Positions 45,567 to 55,450 of a stretch of 64,000 nt of DNA are shown here, one piece after another. The DNA comes from Rhodococcus sp. SMB37 (GTDB taxonomy: Bacteria > Actinomycetota > Actinomycetes > Mycobacteriales > Mycobacteriaceae): NCBI RefSeq assembly GCF_004345605.1, contig NZ_SLVY01000004.1, positions 124,001 to 188,000 of the forward strand, read 5' to 3'. The translations under genes and the position numbers were made by a program. The notes below the pieces were generated by a model that was not told the DNA's origin, did no database searches, and saw only the letters and a list, made by a program, of their open reading frames with translations. The stretch's first letter is position 1. Every line of letters begins with the position of its first letter.

Positions 45567-46886
45567 GTGAATGCAACACGCTCCGTCCCAGTCGTACGCA
45601 CCTACGTACTGGACACTTCCGTATTGCTCTCCGACCCGTGGGCGGTCACGAGATTCGCCGAACACGAGGTCGTGCTGCCCTTGGTGGTGATCGGCGAGCT
45701 CGAAGGTAAACGTCACCACCACGAACTCGGGTGGTTCGCGCGTGAGTCACTGCGGTTGCTCGACGACCTGCGGCAGCGCCACGGTCGGCTCGACCGCCCC
45801 ATTCCTGTCGGCGACGCGGGCGGAATGCTGCACGTGGAGCTCAACCACACCGACCCGATGGTCCTGCCCTCCGGCTTCCGCACCGATTCGAACGACTCGC
45901 GGATCCTCGCGTGCGCGATGAATCTCGCCGCGGAGGGACGCGACGTCGTCCTCGTCAGCAAGGACACGCCGCTACGGGTCAAGGCCGGTGCAGTGGGCCT
46001 GACCGCCGACGAATACCACGCTCAGGACGTGATCACGTCCGGCTGGAGCGGCATGACCGAACTCGAGGTCGGCAAGACGCAGATCGACGAGTTGTTCGCC
46101 GAGGGGGTCCTCGACCTCGAAACGGCTCGGGACCTTCCGTGCCACACCGGTATCCGGCTGCTCGGGGGATCATCGAGCGCGCTCGGTCGCGTCACCGCCG
46201 ACAAACAGGTGCAGCTGGTGCGCGGAGACCGCGAGGCATTCGGTCTGCACGGTCGCTCTGCCGAGCAGCGGGTCGCGCTGGATCTGTTGCTCGACGAATC
46301 CGTCGGCATCGTGTCGCTGGGTGGCAAGGCGGGCACCGGGAAGTCGGCACTTGCTCTGACAGCAGGCCTGGAGGCGGTGCTCGAGAAGCGGTCCCACCGC
46401 AAGGTCGTGGTGTTCCGGCCCCTCTACGCCGTCGGAGGTCAGGAACTGGGCTACCTCCCGGGGACCGAAGCCGAGAAGATGAACCCGTGGGGCCAGGCCG
46501 TGTTCGACACCCTCGAAGGGCTCGCGAGCCCGCAGGTGATGGAGGAGGTCATTGCCAGAGGAATGTTGGAGGTGCTGCCGCTCACCCACATCCGTGGTCG
46601 GTCGCTGCACGACTCGTTCGTGATCGTCGACGAGGCGCAGTCTCTCGAACGCAATGTGCTGCTGACGGTGCTGTCGCGGCTCGGTACCGGGTCGCGGGTC
46701 GTGCTCACCCACGATGTCGCGCAGCGCGACAACCTGCGTGTCGGACGATACGACGGTGTGGCAGCGGTGATCGAGAAGTTGAAGGGACACCCGCTGTTCG
46801 CACACATCACGCTGACACGGAGCGAGCGTTCGCCGATTGCGGCGCTCGTCACCGAGATGCTCGAAGAGTTCGCGCCGGGCGCGTAG
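45567..46886 (+). CDS. phoH2: PhoH2: PIN-domain RNase fused to PhoH ATPase
   Basis: The 439-residue protein joins an N-terminal PIN nuclease domain (about 1-140: [21 protein letters not shown] and NDSRILACA hold the acidic metal ligands) to a C-terminal PhoH helicase domain. Walker A is [13 protein letters not shown] at about residue 250 and Walker B is [12 protein letters not shown] near 350. M. tuberculosis PhoH2 (Rv1095) is a sequence-specific RNA helicase and RNase. There is no antitoxin-like phoAT gene visible upstream. Start GTG 45567 has GAGGAG six bases before it. The 250 bases upstream contain an inverted repeat CGCTAAC (45365) and GTTAGCG (45393) of unknown use. Confidence 0.9.
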   Translation: MNATRSVPVVRTYVLDTSVLLSDPWAVTRFAEHEVVLPLVVIGELEGKRHHHELGWFARESLRLLDDLRQRHGRLDRPIPVGDAGGMLHVELNHTDPMVLPSGFRTDSNDSRILACAMNLAAEGRDVVLVSKDTPLRVKAGAVGLTADEYHAQDVITSGWSGMTELEVGKTQIDELFAEGVLDLETARDLPCHTGIRLLGGSSSALGRVTADKQVQLVRGDREAFGLHGRSAEQRVALDLLLDESVGIVSLGGKAGTGKSALALTAGLEAVLEKRSHRKVVVFRPLYAVGGQELGYLPGTEAEKMNPWGQAVFDTLEGLASPQVMEEVIARGMLEVLPLTHIRGRSLHDSFVIVDEAQSLERNVLLTVLSRLGTGSRVVLTHDVAQRDNLRVGRYDGVAAVIEKLKGHPLFAHITLTRSERSPIAALVTEMLEEFAPGA

Positions 46887-46894
46887 CACGTCGA

Positions 46895-46941
46895 CCGAAT
46901 GTCACCTTCGGCACGCTGAGATAGCCGAAGGTGACATTCGG
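46895..46941. terminator. Bidirectional hairpin terminator
   Basis: A perfect 18-base stem, CCGAATGTCACCTTCGGC with GCCGAAGGTGACATTCGG, lies between the converging phoH2 and CMD-family genes. Confidence 0.9.
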
Positions 46942-46958
46942 CCATGCGCCGCGGGCTG

Positions 46959-47369
46959 CTACTCGGAGTCGGGGAGCGGGCCGAGTTCGGTCTCGAGTAC
47001 TTCCTGAACGACACGCATCGCGGCGAGCGCCGCCGGGGCGCCGCAGTATGCGCTGCAATGGATCACGGATTCGACGATCTCGGTGCGGGTCAAGCCGTTC
47101 CGCACGGCGCCGCGCACGTGGCCGCGTAGCTCGTTCTCTGCGCGCAGTGCGATGAGCATGCCGAGGTTGAGTAGGCTGCGACTCCGACGATCGAGTCCGG
47201 GACGCGACCACACTGCACCCCAGGCATGTTCGGTGACGAACTCTTGAAGTTCTTCCGAGTCGGTGCCCCGTGCGCGGTCGAAGGCTCGGTCGACGAAGTC
47301 GTCTCCCATCACTTCGCGCCGGATCTCGAGTCCCGCTGCAAATCTCGGGCTGTGCTCGGCGTCGGACAT
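46959..47369 (-). CDS. Carboxymuconolactone decarboxylase family protein (PcaC-like)
   Basis: The 136-residue protein resembles 4-carboxymuconolactone decarboxylase (PcaC), which acts in the beta-ketoadipate pathway. It begins GLEIRREVMGDDFVDRAFDRA and has the PcaC order EHAWGAVWSRPGLDRRSRSLL, NLGMLIALRAENELRGHVRGA and EIVESVIHCSAYCGAPAAL, in which the His of HVRGA is the family active-site His. AhpD-type CxxC cysteines are absent, so a peroxidase role is unlikely. No other beta-ketoadipate gene is near. ATG 47369 has AGGGAG upstream. It follows the SnoaL/LEH-like gene, 52 bases apart, on the same strand. Confidence 0.83.
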   Translation of the reverse strand: MSDAEHSPRFAAGLEIRREVMGDDFVDRAFDRARGTDSEELQEFVTEHAWGAVWSRPGLDRRSRSLLNLGMLIALRAENELRGHVRGAVRNGLTRTEIVESVIHCSAYCGAPAALAAMRVVQEVLETELGPLPDSE

Positions 47370-47421
47370 GTCGCTGCTCCCTGTTCGATGGCCACCGAAC
47401 CGTTCGGTCGCCGCAGAGAGT

Positions 47422-47856
47422 TTACGGCCGACGGAATACGGCGCGGACGAGGCCGAGCGCAGCTGCGCCGAGAAAGCCCAGGACGTCGAAGTGGTCGCGC
47501 CAGGCCAGGATGAATCCGTCGCGCAGTTCGAACGTGCCGCACACCGGGAACACAACTTCGATGCGGCCGAAGCGGAGCACGTCGGTGCGTTCGGTGAGGA
47601 CGACCTCGGCGCTTTCGGCGGCAATATGGTGTACGACGACGTCGAAACCGATCGACGGCTTCTCGAGGCCCGCGAGGATCGTGCTGACCCGGCGGGCGCC
47701 CCGCAGGGTGGGGAGCGACGTGTTGTGCCACGAGATGTCGGGGTCCATGAGTGGCCTCGTATCTCGAGGTCGGCTCTCGGCCAGTGCTTCGAGGAACTCC
47801 CTGACCGTGGTGATGGCGGTGTCGGGCGTGGTCGGTGTTGTCTCGATGCCGGTCAT
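47422..47856 (-). CDS. SnoaL-like / limonene-1,2-epoxide hydrolase family protein
   Basis: From ATG 47856 the protein is 144 residues, with the cone-shaped alpha+beta fold pattern of the limonene-1,2-epoxide hydrolase/SnoaL-like (NTF2) superfamily. The sequence GFILAWRDHFD near residue 120 matches the hydrolase motif WRDYFD, and DPDISWHNTSLPTLRGARR lies where the epoxide hydrolases bind substrate; whether the full Asp-Arg-Asp triad is present is not certain. GGGGGA lies six bases upstream; ATG 47868 is an alternative. It precedes the PcaC-like gene, suggesting a small cassette acting on cyclic oxygenated compounds (inference). Confidence 0.75.
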   Translation of the reverse strand: MTGIETTPTTPDTAITTVREFLEALAESRPRDTRPLMDPDISWHNTSLPTLRGARRVSTILAGLEKPSIGFDVVVHHIAAESAEVVLTERTDVLRFGRIEVVFPVCGTFELRDGFILAWRDHFDVLGFLGAAALGLVRAVFRRP

Positions 47857-48102
47857 CGGATCCCCCATGTGTCGACTCCGGGCATGGTACGACCTCGTTC
47901 GTGTCGTGTCGACGCGAACCGCCCCACTCGGAACCGAATCGAGGCCTGCGTGTGCCGCATGAAAAGTGCACTTCACAGAAAGTGGACTCATACGGGCCGA
48001 ACGGCAGCGAACATCGCTCACTCGCGGTTACGTTCGGGACGTCCGCTTGTCCTCTCCCGTGCGCGACGACCGGTGCGGGTGGCCCGACAGGAGTAGATAT
48101 CC

Positions 48103-48702
48103 ATGAATCGAATCAACCGTCGAATGGCAGCCGCTGTTGCTGCGCTCGCTGCGGTCGGCCTGGTCGCTTCGGCGTGCGGCGACGACAACTCCGCCGAGGA
48201 CGTGGTGGGTAGTGCCACCAGCGCCGTGGAGTCCGTGGCCGAGAGCGTCGCGTCCGAGGCCCAGGGCGATGACGAGACCACCGGCGCCGAGGACACCACA
48301 GGCGCTGAGGGGGCGGAAGGCACCGAGCCTGCGGAGGATCAGACCAGTGCAGTTCCCGGGGCGGACGGCGAACCTGTCGAACTGAGTGGGGAAATCCTCG
48401 CCAAATACAACGAGGTCGGCGGTGAATCGAGCCCGCTCGGTTTGGCCACCGGAAACCAGGAGGACGTCGGCGACGGCAACATCGCGGAGTTCGAGGGCGG
48501 CATCATCGCGTGGAGCCCCGACACCGATGCACACGTCGTGTGGGGTGAGATCCGGGTTGCGTGGGAGGCCGAAGGTGGGGCCGGCGGCGAGCTCGGCTTC
48601 CCGGTCAGCGATGAACACCCGATCGAGAACGGGTTGCAGAGCGACTTCGCAGGCGGCAACATCACCTACATCGACGGCCAGACCGAAGTGACGGTGGGAT
48701 GA
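48103..48702 (+). CDS. LGFP-repeat lipoprotein
   Basis: The 199-residue protein has a lipoprotein signal ending ASAC (Cys near residue 25), then a long low-complexity Ala/Glu/Thr/Asp linker of about 60 residues that includes SATSAVESVAESVASEAQ, and a C-terminal part with LGFP-type repeats: AKYNEVGGESSPLGLATGNQ, then GGAGGELGFPVSDE. LGFP repeats occur in actinobacterial cell-wall-associated proteins and are thought to bind the envelope. ATG 48103 has AGGAG ten bases upstream. A hairpin terminator follows directly. Confidence 0.85.
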   Translation: MNRINRRMAAAVAALAAVGLVASACGDDNSAEDVVGSATSAVESVAESVASEAQGDDETTGAEDTTGAEGAEGTEPAEDQTSAVPGADGEPVELSGEILAKYNEVGGESSPLGLATGNQEDVGDGNIAEFEGGIIAWSPDTDAHVVWGEIRVAWEAEGGAGGELGFPVSDEHPIENGLQSDFAGGNITYIDGQTEVTVG

Positions 48703-48707
48703 CCCGA

Positions 48708-48736
48708 ATCCCGGCCCCGGACTTCGGGGCCGGGAT
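48708..48736. terminator. Hairpin terminator between LGFP gene and fumC
   Basis: ATCCCGGCCCCG pairs exactly with CGGGGCCGGGAT around GACTT. It can end both convergent genes. Confidence 0.87.
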
Positions 48737-48754
48737 GGTCCGTCCCGACATCGG

Positions 48755-50173
48755 TCACTGCTCGGGTTCGACCTTCGCCATCGCGAGCACGTCGAGGCGA
48801 CTGTCGAGCTCGTCCTCGCTGAGATTCTCTCCGATGAGCCCGCGGTCGATCACCGTCTGCCGGATCGTTTTCCGTTCCTTCAACGCTTCCTTGGCCACCG
48901 CGGCGGCTTCCTCGTAGCCGATCGCCGAGTTCAACGGGGTCACGATCGACGGCGACGACTCCGCGAGCGTACGCAGATGCTCGACGTTGGCGGTCAGGCC
49001 CACGATGCACCGGTCGGCGAACAGCCGAGAGACATTGGAGAGCAGCCGAATCGACTCCAGGACATTCCGCGCCATCATCGGGATGTAGACGTTGAGTTCG
49101 AATGCGCCCGCAGCGCCTCCCCACGCGACCGCGGCGTCGTTACCGACGACCTGTGCCGCAACCTGCGTCACCGCTTCGGGCAGGACCGGGTTGACCTTTC
49201 CCGGCATGATGGAACTTCCGGGCTGCAGATCGGGCAGCTGGATCTCGGCGAGACCGGTCAGCGGACCCGACCCCATCCAGCGGACATCGTTGGCAATCTT
49301 GGTCAGCGACACCGCGATCGTGCGTAACGCGCCGGACACCTCCACGAGACCGTCCCGTGCGGCCTGCGCTTCGAACCGGTTCTGTGCCGGTCTCAGCTCA
49401 TCGACACCGGTGGACTTGACGAGTTCGACGACGACCCGCGGTCCGAAATCGTCCGGAGCGTTGAGTCCGGTGCCGACGGCGGTCCCGCCGATGGGAAGCT
49501 CGCCGAGGCGCGGCAACGTGGCCTGCACCCGTTCGATGCCGGCCTCGATCTGGCGTGCGTATCCGCCGAATTCCTGGCCGAGAGTGACGGGCACGGCGTC
49601 CATCAGGTGGGTGCGACCGGATTTGACGACGGTCCGCCACTCGGTGGCCTTGTCCCCGAGCGCGCCCTGCAACTGCTCGAGTGCCGGAACGAGATCTGCC
49701 ACGACTGCTTCGGTGGCGGCGACATGCGTTGCGGTGGGGAACGTATCGTTCGACGACTGCGACATGTTGACGTCGTCGTTCTGGTGAACTGTGACGCCTG
49801 CTCGGGCGGCGATCGACGCGATGACTTCGTTGGTGTTCATGTTCGAGCTTGTCCCCGAACCGGTTTGGAACACGTCGATCGGGAATTGGTCGTCGTGCTT
49901 ACCGTCGGCGATCTCGTGGGCGGCGGCGATGATGGCCTCCGCCTTCTCGGCGTCGAGGAGACCGAGATCCTTGTTGACCTGCGCGCATGCGCCCTTGAGA
50001 AGTCCGAGAGCGCGGATCTGCGCGCGGTCGAGGCCGCGGCCGGAGATCGGGAAATTCTCGACAGCGCGCTGTGTCTGTGCGCGCCAGAGGGCATCGACCG
50101 GGACCCGGACCTCGCCCATGGTGTCGTGCTCGATGCGGTATTGAGGGGAAGACTGCTCGGAAGTGTCGGTCAT
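48755..50173 (-). CDS. fumC: Class II fumarate hydratase
   Basis: A 472-residue oxygen-stable fumarase of the TCA cycle. The family signature [11 protein letters not shown] is intact near residue 330, and the catalytic-site motifs [14 protein letters not shown] and [10 protein letters not shown] (with the catalytic His) are present. The length matches M. tuberculosis Fum (Rv1098c). Start ATG 50173 is the family start MTDTSEQ; the upstream in-frame ATG at 50242 would run into a glpX terminator. It lies downstream of glpX on the same strand, but a hairpin between suggests its own promoter. Confidence 0.94.
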   Translation of the reverse strand: MTDTSEQSSPQYRIEHDTMGEVRVPVDALWRAQTQRAVENFPISGRGLDRAQIRALGLLKGACAQVNKDLGLLDAEKAEAIIAAAHEIADGKHDDQFPIDVFQTGSGTSSNMNTNEVIASIAARAGVTVHQNDDVNMSQSSNDTFPTATHVAATEAVVADLVPALEQLQGALGDKATEWRTVVKSGRTHLMDAVPVTLGQEFGGYARQIEAGIERVQATLPRLGELPIGGTAVGTGLNAPDDFGPRVVVELVKSTGVDELRPAQNRFEAQAARDGLVEVSGALRTIAVSLTKIANDVRWMGSGPLTGLAEIQLPDLQPGSSIMPGKVNPVLPEAVTQVAAQVVGNDAAVAWGGAAGAFELNVYIPMMARNVLESIRLLSNVSRLFADRCIVGLTANVEHLRTLAESSPSIVTPLNSAIGYEEAAAVAKEALKERKTIRQTVIDRGLIGENLSEDELDSRLDVLAMAKVEPEQ

Positions 50174-50202
50174 ACCCTTCACGGTAGGCCCGCCGAGCGC
50201 AG

Positions 50203-50244
50203 TTGTGGGGTGCAGAAACTCGAACACGTTCCCGCACCCCACAA
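50203..50244 (-). terminator. Hairpin terminator after glpX
   Basis: TTGTGGGGTGC and GCACCCCACAA form an 11-base stem with a 20-base loop, just after the glpX stop codon. It would reduce read-through into fumC. Confidence 0.65.
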
Positions 50245-50257
50245 GGGCCTGGTCAGA

Positions 50258-51295
50258 TCACGGCAGCGGCGGCGCAGCGCCGTCGACACCCTGGAAATCG
50301 ATCGAGGAGAACTCGCCGAGCTTCTTGAGCCGGTGGTAGGCCTCGACCATGCGGACAGTGCCGGACTTGCTGCGCATCACGATCGACTGAGTTTCTGCGC
50401 CGCCCGGCGTGTACCGCACACCCCGCAACAATTCGCCGTCGGTGACGCCGGTCGCACAGAAGAAGATGTTCTCGCCCGTCACCAGGTCGGTCGTGGTGAG
50501 CACGCGGTCGAGTTCGTGACCGGCGTCCAGTGCCTTCTGGCGTTCGGCGTCGTCCTTCGGAGCGAGCCGGCCCTGCAGCGCACCACCCATACAGCGCATT
50601 GCGGCTGCGGCGATGATGCCCTCGGGGGTACCGCCGATACCGAGCAGCATGTCGACACCCGAGCCGGGCCGTGCCGCGGCGATGGCACCGGCGACGTCGC
50701 CGTCGGAGATCAACCGGATGCGGGCACCTGCCTCGCGCACCTCGTCGATGATTCCTGTGTGCCGCTCGCGATCGAGGATCGTCACGGTCAGGTCCGGGAT
50801 CGCGATGCTCTTGGCCTTCGCGACACGGCGGATGTTCTCCGCGACCGGGGCGGTGATGTCGATGACGTCGGCAGCTTCGGGGCCGACCGCGATCTTCTCC
50901 ATGTAGAACACGGCCGACGGATCGAACATCGCGCCGCGCTCGGCAACGGCGAGCACTGCAATCGCGCCGGGTGCGCCCTTCGACATGAGGGTGGTGCCAT
51001 CGATCGGGTCCACAGCGACATCGCACAGTGGGCCGTCGCCGTTGCCGACTTCTTCACCGTTGTAGAGCATGGGCGCTTCGTCCTTCTCGCCCTCACCGAT
51101 CACGACGACGCCCTGCATGGACACCGAGCTCACCATGTGACGCATGGCGTCGACGGCGGCTCCGTCGCCGCCCTCCTTGTCGCCGCGTCCGACCCAGCGG
51201 CCTGCCGCCATCGCTGCGGCCTCGGTGACGCGAACCAGTTCGAGCGCGAGGTTGCGGTCGGGAGCTTCGCGGCGCTGTGGGGTGCTGGCCGTCAT
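50258..51295 (-). CDS. glpX: Class II fructose-1,6-bisphosphatase
   Basis: GlpX dephosphorylates fructose-1,6-bisphosphate in gluconeogenesis. The 345-residue protein has the lithium-sensitive phosphatase motifs: [18 protein letters not shown] with metal-binding acidic residues, [15 protein letters not shown] (DPIDGT signature), and the C-terminal [39 protein letters not shown] is also typical. It matches M. tuberculosis GlpX (Rv1099c). The class I enzyme is absent from most actinobacteria, so this is expected to be essential for growth on lipids or organic acids. Confidence 0.94.
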   Translation of the reverse strand: MTASTPQRREAPDRNLALELVRVTEAAAMAAGRWVGRGDKEGGDGAAVDAMRHMVSSVSMQGVVVIGEGEKDEAPMLYNGEEVGNGDGPLCDVAVDPIDGTTLMSKGAPGAIAVLAVAERGAMFDPSAVFYMEKIAVGPEAADVIDITAPVAENIRRVAKAKSIAIPDLTVTILDRERHTGIIDEVREAGARIRLISDGDVAGAIAAARPGSGVDMLLGIGGTPEGIIAAAAMRCMGGALQGRLAPKDDAERQKALDAGHELDRVLTTTDLVTGENIFFCATGVTDGELLRGVRYTPGGAETQSIVMRSKSGTVRMVEAYHRLKKLGEFSSIDFQGVDGAAPPLP

Positions 51296-51484
51296 GGGCT
51301 ACTGCCTCCTGATGAAAGTCGGTCGGCGCTCGAGTGGCGCCGGCACATATGTGGCCGCCGAGATCGGGGCCGCACGATCGGATGGGTGTATCGCGTGGTC
51401 ATTGTCTCATCACCCGGGCCGCGATGACGTGTCGGACCCAGGGCAGGCGCACCGTTCATCGGGGTGGGCTGTCAGACTGGATGC

Positions 51485-52054
51485 GTGGCTTCCAAGAAAC
51501 CTCGCATCCTGAACGACACCCGCGATATGGCCTGGTCGCTGATTCCGCTGGTTGTCGCAATGCTGGTCATTGCCGGAGTCGCGAGCCAATGCTCCTTCAG
51601 CCCCGGTGGGCCGACGGCCGGTCCTGCGCCGACCTTCGACCTCGATGCGGGTCTGAAGTACGACGCGAAGGAGCTGGGCTTCCCCATCCGGCACCCCGAG
51701 GTGCCGGAGGGCTGGCAGTCCAACTCGGGGAGCCGCAGCATCATCTCCGGCAACGAAGGCGGCGATTCGAGCACCGTCGGGTTCGTCACTGCCGACGGTC
51801 GCTACGTGCGCTTGACCCAGTCCGACGCCGGCGAGGACGAACTCGTCCGGTTCGTGGCCGGCGAATCGCGTCGCGTCACCGGTGCGCAGCAGATCGGCGC
51901 CCGGGACTGGACCGTCTACGGGGGCGACGGCGTCGAAGCGCTGTGGGTGTCGGACTTCGGTGACGTCCGCATCCTCGTCGGCGGATCGGGCACCGAACAG
52001 GAGTTCACCGATCTCGCCACCACGGTCGGCGTCGCCGAGCCGTTGACGCCCTGA
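51485..52054 (+). CDS. DUF4245 membrane-anchored protein
   Basis: The 189-residue protein begins with a basic segment, then one membrane helix (MAWSLIPLVVAMLVIAGVASQ, about residues 15-35), and an extracytoplasmic domain of about 145 residues containing GFPIRHPEVPEGWQSNSGS and the strands YVRLTQSDAGEDELVRF. This is the DUF4245 pattern and corresponds to M. tuberculosis Rv1100. GTG 51485 gives the family N-terminus; an upstream ATG would add seven residues. Function unknown. Confidence 0.8.
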   Translation: MASKKPRILNDTRDMAWSLIPLVVAMLVIAGVASQCSFSPGGPTAGPAPTFDLDAGLKYDAKELGFPIRHPEVPEGWQSNSGSRSIISGNEGGDSSTVGFVTADGRYVRLTQSDAGEDELVRFVAGESRRVTGAQQIGARDWTVYGGDGVEALWVSDFGDVRILVGGSGTEQEFTDLATTVGVAEPLTP

Positions 52055-52069
52055 CCTGCTCGCACGCGG

Positions 52070-52312
52070 CTAGTCGTCTTCGTCGTACTCGTCGTCGGGG
52101 TCCTCTGCGTGCGCGAGCGTGTTCTCGACACGCTGACGTGCACCGGCGAGGTGCTCCTCGCACCGCTTGGCCAGTGCTTCACCGCGCTCCCACAGAGCGA
52201 GTGAATCGTCCAGGTCCAGGCCGCCCTGCTCGAGCATCTTGACGACATTCACCAGCTCGTCGCGTGCGCGTTCGTAGCCGAGTTCGGCAACGTCGGAATT
52301 CGTGTCGCTCAC
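52070..52312 (-). CDS. xseB: Exodeoxyribonuclease VII small subunit
   Basis: The 80-residue protein has the XseB helix-hairpin pattern: [20 protein letters not shown], then [20 protein letters not shown], and a C-terminal acidic tail. It binds XseA to make exonuclease VII, which degrades single-stranded DNA in repair. Start GTG 52312 lies 10 bases after the xseA stop, so the two are translated from one transcript. It converges on the DUF4245 gene. Confidence 0.92.
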   Translation of the reverse strand: MSDTNSDVAELGYERARDELVNVVKMLEQGGLDLDDSLALWERGEALAKRCEEHLAGARQRVENTLAHAEDPDDEYDEDD

Positions 52313-52322
52313 AGCGTGATCC

Positions 52323-53570
52323 TCACTTCTCTCGTCCCATGACGACGGCCCGCACGGCGCCGTCACCCACTCGCACCCGCAGCTGTGTGCCCGGCGGGGC
52401 ATCGTCGACCGATCGCACCACCTCGGGATCGCCGTCGGCCACGACCCGCTGCACCACGGCGTAGCCGCGAGCGAGAGTTGCCGCAGGTCCGAGTGTGGAC
52501 AGGCGTGCCCGCAGATGTTCGATGGTCGTTGCCTCCGAAGCAACCGTCCGCGAAATGTCGCGGCGCGCGGCCACCCGGAGTCGTTCGATCTCGTCGGCAC
52601 GCCGGTCGAGTGCGGCGATCGGATCGGCCAGCACCGGCCGGTCCCGCAGCTGGGCGATCACGTGTTCTTCCCGTCGCACCCAGTTCCGCAGCGCACCGGC
52701 TGCCCGGGCTCGCAGGTCGTCGACGAGATCCTGCTCGGCGACGGCGTCCGGCACCACGCGTTTCGCGGCGTCGGTGGGGGTCGCTGCCCGCAGGTCCGCG
52801 ACATAATCGGACAGCGGACCGTCGGGTTCGTGCCCGATCGCACTGACCACGGGCGTGGTGCACGCGACGATCGCGCGGCACAGGGCCTCGTCGGAGAACG
52901 GTAGGAGATCCTCGGGGCTGCCACCGCCGCGCGCGATGATGATGACATCGACGTCGGGGTCCTTGTCGAGCGCGGCGAGCGCGTCGAGGATCTGCGGTAC
53001 CGCGGTCGGGCCCTGAACCGGGGTGTTGCGCACATCGAACTGCACGGCGGGCCACCGACGCTCTGCGACGGACAACACGTCGCGTTCGGCCGCACTGGCC
53101 CGGCCGGTGATCAGCCCGATGCGCTGGGGCAGGAACGGCAGCGGACGCTTGAGCCGCTGATCGAACAGGCCTTCCGCGGCGAGGAGTTTGCGCAGGCGTT
53201 CGAGGCGGGCGAGCAGTTCACCGATGCCGACGGGCCGGATCTCGGTGATCCGCAACGCCAGGCTGCCGCGACCCGGCCAGAACGTGATCTTGCCGAACAC
53301 CACGACGCTGGCGCCCTCGGTGAGCGGGACTTCCGACGCGCGCAGCAGTTGCGGGTCGCAGGTGAGCTGCAACGACATGTCGACAGACGGGTCGCGCAGG
53401 GTCAAGAACGCGGTCCGGGTCCCGGGGCGGGCGTTGATCTGGGTGAGCTGCCCTTCCACCCATACGGTCCCGAGCTTGTCGATCCACCCGGAGATCTTCT
53501 GCGACACGGTGCGCACCGGCCAGGGGTTCTCCGCCGAGTTGGTGCGACCGCCGGTCTGAGCTGTGCTCAC
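52323..53570 (-). CDS. xseA: Exodeoxyribonuclease VII large subunit
   Basis: The 415-residue catalytic subunit has an N-terminal OB fold ([20 protein letters not shown] to about residue 110) and the exonuclease core with [37 protein letters not shown] and [21 protein letters not shown], whose Arg-Gly-Gly-Gly-Ser and His-Glu-Pro motifs are conserved in the family. A coiled-coil C-terminus binds XseB. GTG 53570 overlaps the stop of the lipid-droplet gene (GTGA), coupling their translation. Confidence 0.94.
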   Translation of the reverse strand: MSTAQTGGRTNSAENPWPVRTVSQKISGWIDKLGTVWVEGQLTQINARPGTRTAFLTLRDPSVDMSLQLTCDPQLLRASEVPLTEGASVVVFGKITFWPGRGSLALRITEIRPVGIGELLARLERLRKLLAAEGLFDQRLKRPLPFLPQRIGLITGRASAAERDVLSVAERRWPAVQFDVRNTPVQGPTAVPQILDALAALDKDPDVDVIIIARGGGSPEDLLPFSDEALCRAIVACTTPVVSAIGHEPDGPLSDYVADLRAATPTDAAKRVVPDAVAEQDLVDDLRARAAGALRNWVRREEHVIAQLRDRPVLADPIAALDRRADEIERLRVAARRDISRTVASEATTIEHLRARLSTLGPAATLARGYAVVQRVVADGDPEVVRSVDDAPPGTQLRVRVGDGAVRAVVMGREK

Positions 53571-54355
53571 TTGCGTTCGGCGCTGGAGATCCGGTTGGAC
53601 AGCATCGTGACGAACGGAGCGCGCCCTGCGTTCGCGTTCTCGTAGGCGAGGAGCGCGGTGAGATCTTCGACCGACAATGTGCGGAGCCGGGCGCGCAGCT
53701 GCGCGAGCGTCAGCGCGTCGTAGTCGAGGTACTCGGCGATCTCGGCCGGCTGCGTCGGCTTGGATGCCGAGGCAGGAGCCGCCTTCGCAGCAGGCTTGTC
53801 AGCCGACTTCTTCGCCGGTGAGGCTTTCGTCACAGCCGACTTCGCGGGGGAGCGTGTGGCGGTCGCCTTCTTCGCGGGAGTCTTCTTCGCTGGAGCCTTC
53901 TTCGCTGGAGCCTTCTTCGCCTCGGCCACGGCGGGTGCCTTCGGCTCTGCGGTCGCGGACGACTCCGTCGACGTGGGGGCAGTGGCAGGCCTGCCCTTGC
54001 CGGCGACCTCATCCGGCGGTGCGGAGTACAGTGCGAAGCGACCGGCCGCCGATGCGGATGCCGGGGAATCGACGGGCTTCCCGGATGCATCACTGCCGGT
54101 GAGAGGCTCTTCGTCCTCGTCGAACACTGCCCACTCGGGTTCCTCGGCCGGCGCCGATCCGAACACTTCGAACAGCTGATCGCCCTTGATCGCCAGACCG
54201 GTCATCACCTGCTGCATCCGCATCGCCGTCTGCAGGATCTGGCTCACCGTGGTCATCGGGAGCGCAACGGCAGTACTCGGAAGTCGGAGTGTCTCTTCGT
54301 ACGCGGTGACGGCCACGCCGGCGGCCACCCGTGCCATGAACGGTGGACGGATCAT
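53567..54355 (-). CDS. Lipid-droplet-associated protein (MLDS/TadA-like)
   Basis: The 262-residue protein resembles the major lipid droplet protein of Rhodococcus (MLDS in R. jostii, TadA in R. opacus), positional equivalent of M. tuberculosis Rv1109c. Residues 1-65 form amphipathic helices ([35 protein letters not shown]). A Lys/Ala/Pro-rich stretch at 147-199 has repeats of APAKK, the DNA- and heparin-binding type region. The C-terminal domain (205-260: [20 protein letters not shown]) is helical. MLDS is proposed to bind both triacylglycerol droplets and DNA. ATG 54355 was chosen from the family N-terminus. It starts the operon with xseA and xseB. Confidence 0.85.
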   Translation of the reverse strand: MIRPPFMARVAAGVAVTAYEETLRLPSTAVALPMTTVSQILQTAMRMQQVMTGLAIKGDQLFEVFGSAPAEEPEWAVFDEDEEPLTGSDASGKPVDSPASASAAGRFALYSAPPDEVAGKGRPATAPTSTESSATAEPKAPAVAEAKKAPAKKAPAKKTPAKKATATRSPAKSAVTKASPAKKSADKPAAKAAPASASKPTQPAEIAEYLDYDALTLAQLRARLRTLSVEDLTALLAYENANAGRAPFVTMLSNRISSAERK

Positions 54356-54433
54356 TCCCTCACCCTGCCTCACGATTGGTGTCTTTGGTAGCCGAGCGGG
54401 TCGGTGTGACCGCTCGGCCCGTACTCTGGAGAC

Positions 54434-55432
54434 ATGTCTGCGCCTGTCCCGCTCGAAGTAGGAATCACACGGTCACCCGGTACATCGCTGCCGGGGAAGC
54501 GCGTCCTTCTCGCCGAGCCGAGAGGATACTGCGCCGGGGTGGACCGTGCAGTGGAGACCGTCGAGAAGACTCTCGAGAAGCACGGTGCTCCGGTCTACGT
54601 CCGTAAAGAAATTGTGCACAATCGTCACGTCGTGGAGACCCTTGCCGAGCAGGGCGTCGTGTTCGTCGACGAGACCGACGAGGTCCCGGAAGGATCCGTC
54701 CTCGTGTTCTCGGCGCACGGGGTCTCGCCGGCGGTGCACGAGGCTGCGGCCACCCGTAGCCTCCACACGATCGACGCAACGTGCCCGCTGGTGACGAAGG
54801 TGCACCAGGAAGCGAAACGATTCGCCCGCGACGACTACGACATCCTGCTCATCGGCCACGAAGGGCACGAGGAGGTCGAAGGTACCGCAGGAGAGGCACC
54901 CGACCACGTCCAGCTCGTCGACGGCCCCGACGCGGTCGACGCGGTGACGGTGCGCGACGAATCGAAGGTGATCTGGCTGTCGCAGACCACGCTGAGTGTG
55001 GACGAGACGATGACCACCGTGCAGCGCCTGCGCGAGAAGTTCCCACAGCTGCAGGATCCGCCCAGCGACGACATCTGCTACGCCACCCAGAACCGTCAGG
55101 TCGCGGTCAAGGCGATGGCACCCGAATGCGATCTGGTGATCGTGGTCGGCTCGCGGAACTCCTCGAACTCGGTCCGGCTCGTCGAGGTCGCGCTCGGTGC
55201 GGGCGCGAAGGCCTCGTACCTGGTGGACTACGCCCGCGAAGTCGACCCCGCCTGGCTCGAGGGGGTCGAGACCATCGGCATCACCTCGGGCGCCTCCGTG
55301 CCGGAGATCCTCGTCCGTGGCGTGATCGACCTGCTCGACGAGCACGGATTCCACACTGTGCAGTCGGTGACCACCGCGAACGAGACCCTTGTGTTCGCAC
55401 TGCCGCGGGAGCTGCGGGACGCTCGCCGCTGA
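54434..55432 (+). CDS. ispH: 4-hydroxy-3-methylbut-2-enyl diphosphate reductase
   Basis: IspH (LytB) is the last enzyme of the MEP isoprenoid pathway, making isopentenyl and dimethylallyl diphosphate with an iron-sulfur cluster. The 332-residue protein has the three cluster cysteines, in [12 protein letters not shown] (Cys33), [14 protein letters not shown] and [10 protein letters not shown], and the substrate histidines in [13 protein letters not shown] and [13 protein letters not shown], plus the Ser/Asn pair in [13 protein letters not shown] 54434 follows GGAGAC. It diverges from the lipid-droplet gene; M. tuberculosis has lytB2 (Rv1110) at the same place. It supplies precursors used by the Z-FPP synthase. 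Confidence 0.95.
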   Translation: MSAPVPLEVGITRSPGTSLPGKRVLLAEPRGYCAGVDRAVETVEKTLEKHGAPVYVRKEIVHNRHVVETLAEQGVVFVDETDEVPEGSVLVFSAHGVSPAVHEAAATRSLHTIDATCPLVTKVHQEAKRFARDDYDILLIGHEGHEEVEGTAGEAPDHVQLVDGPDAVDAVTVRDESKVIWLSQTTLSVDETMTTVQRLREKFPQLQDPPSDDICYATQNRQVAVKAMAPECDLVIVVGSRNSSNSVRLVEVALGAGAKASYLVDYAREVDPAWLEGVETIGITSGASVPEILVRGVIDLLDEHGFHTVQSVTTANETLVFALPRELRDARR

Positions 55433-55450
55433 GGGAGACGTCACTTCGTC

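Noticed and set aside
47422-48021. The longer start (48021) for the SnoaL-like gene
   Set aside because: The added residues are Arg/Ser-rich and not family-like, while ATG 47856 has a good GGGGGA ribosome site.
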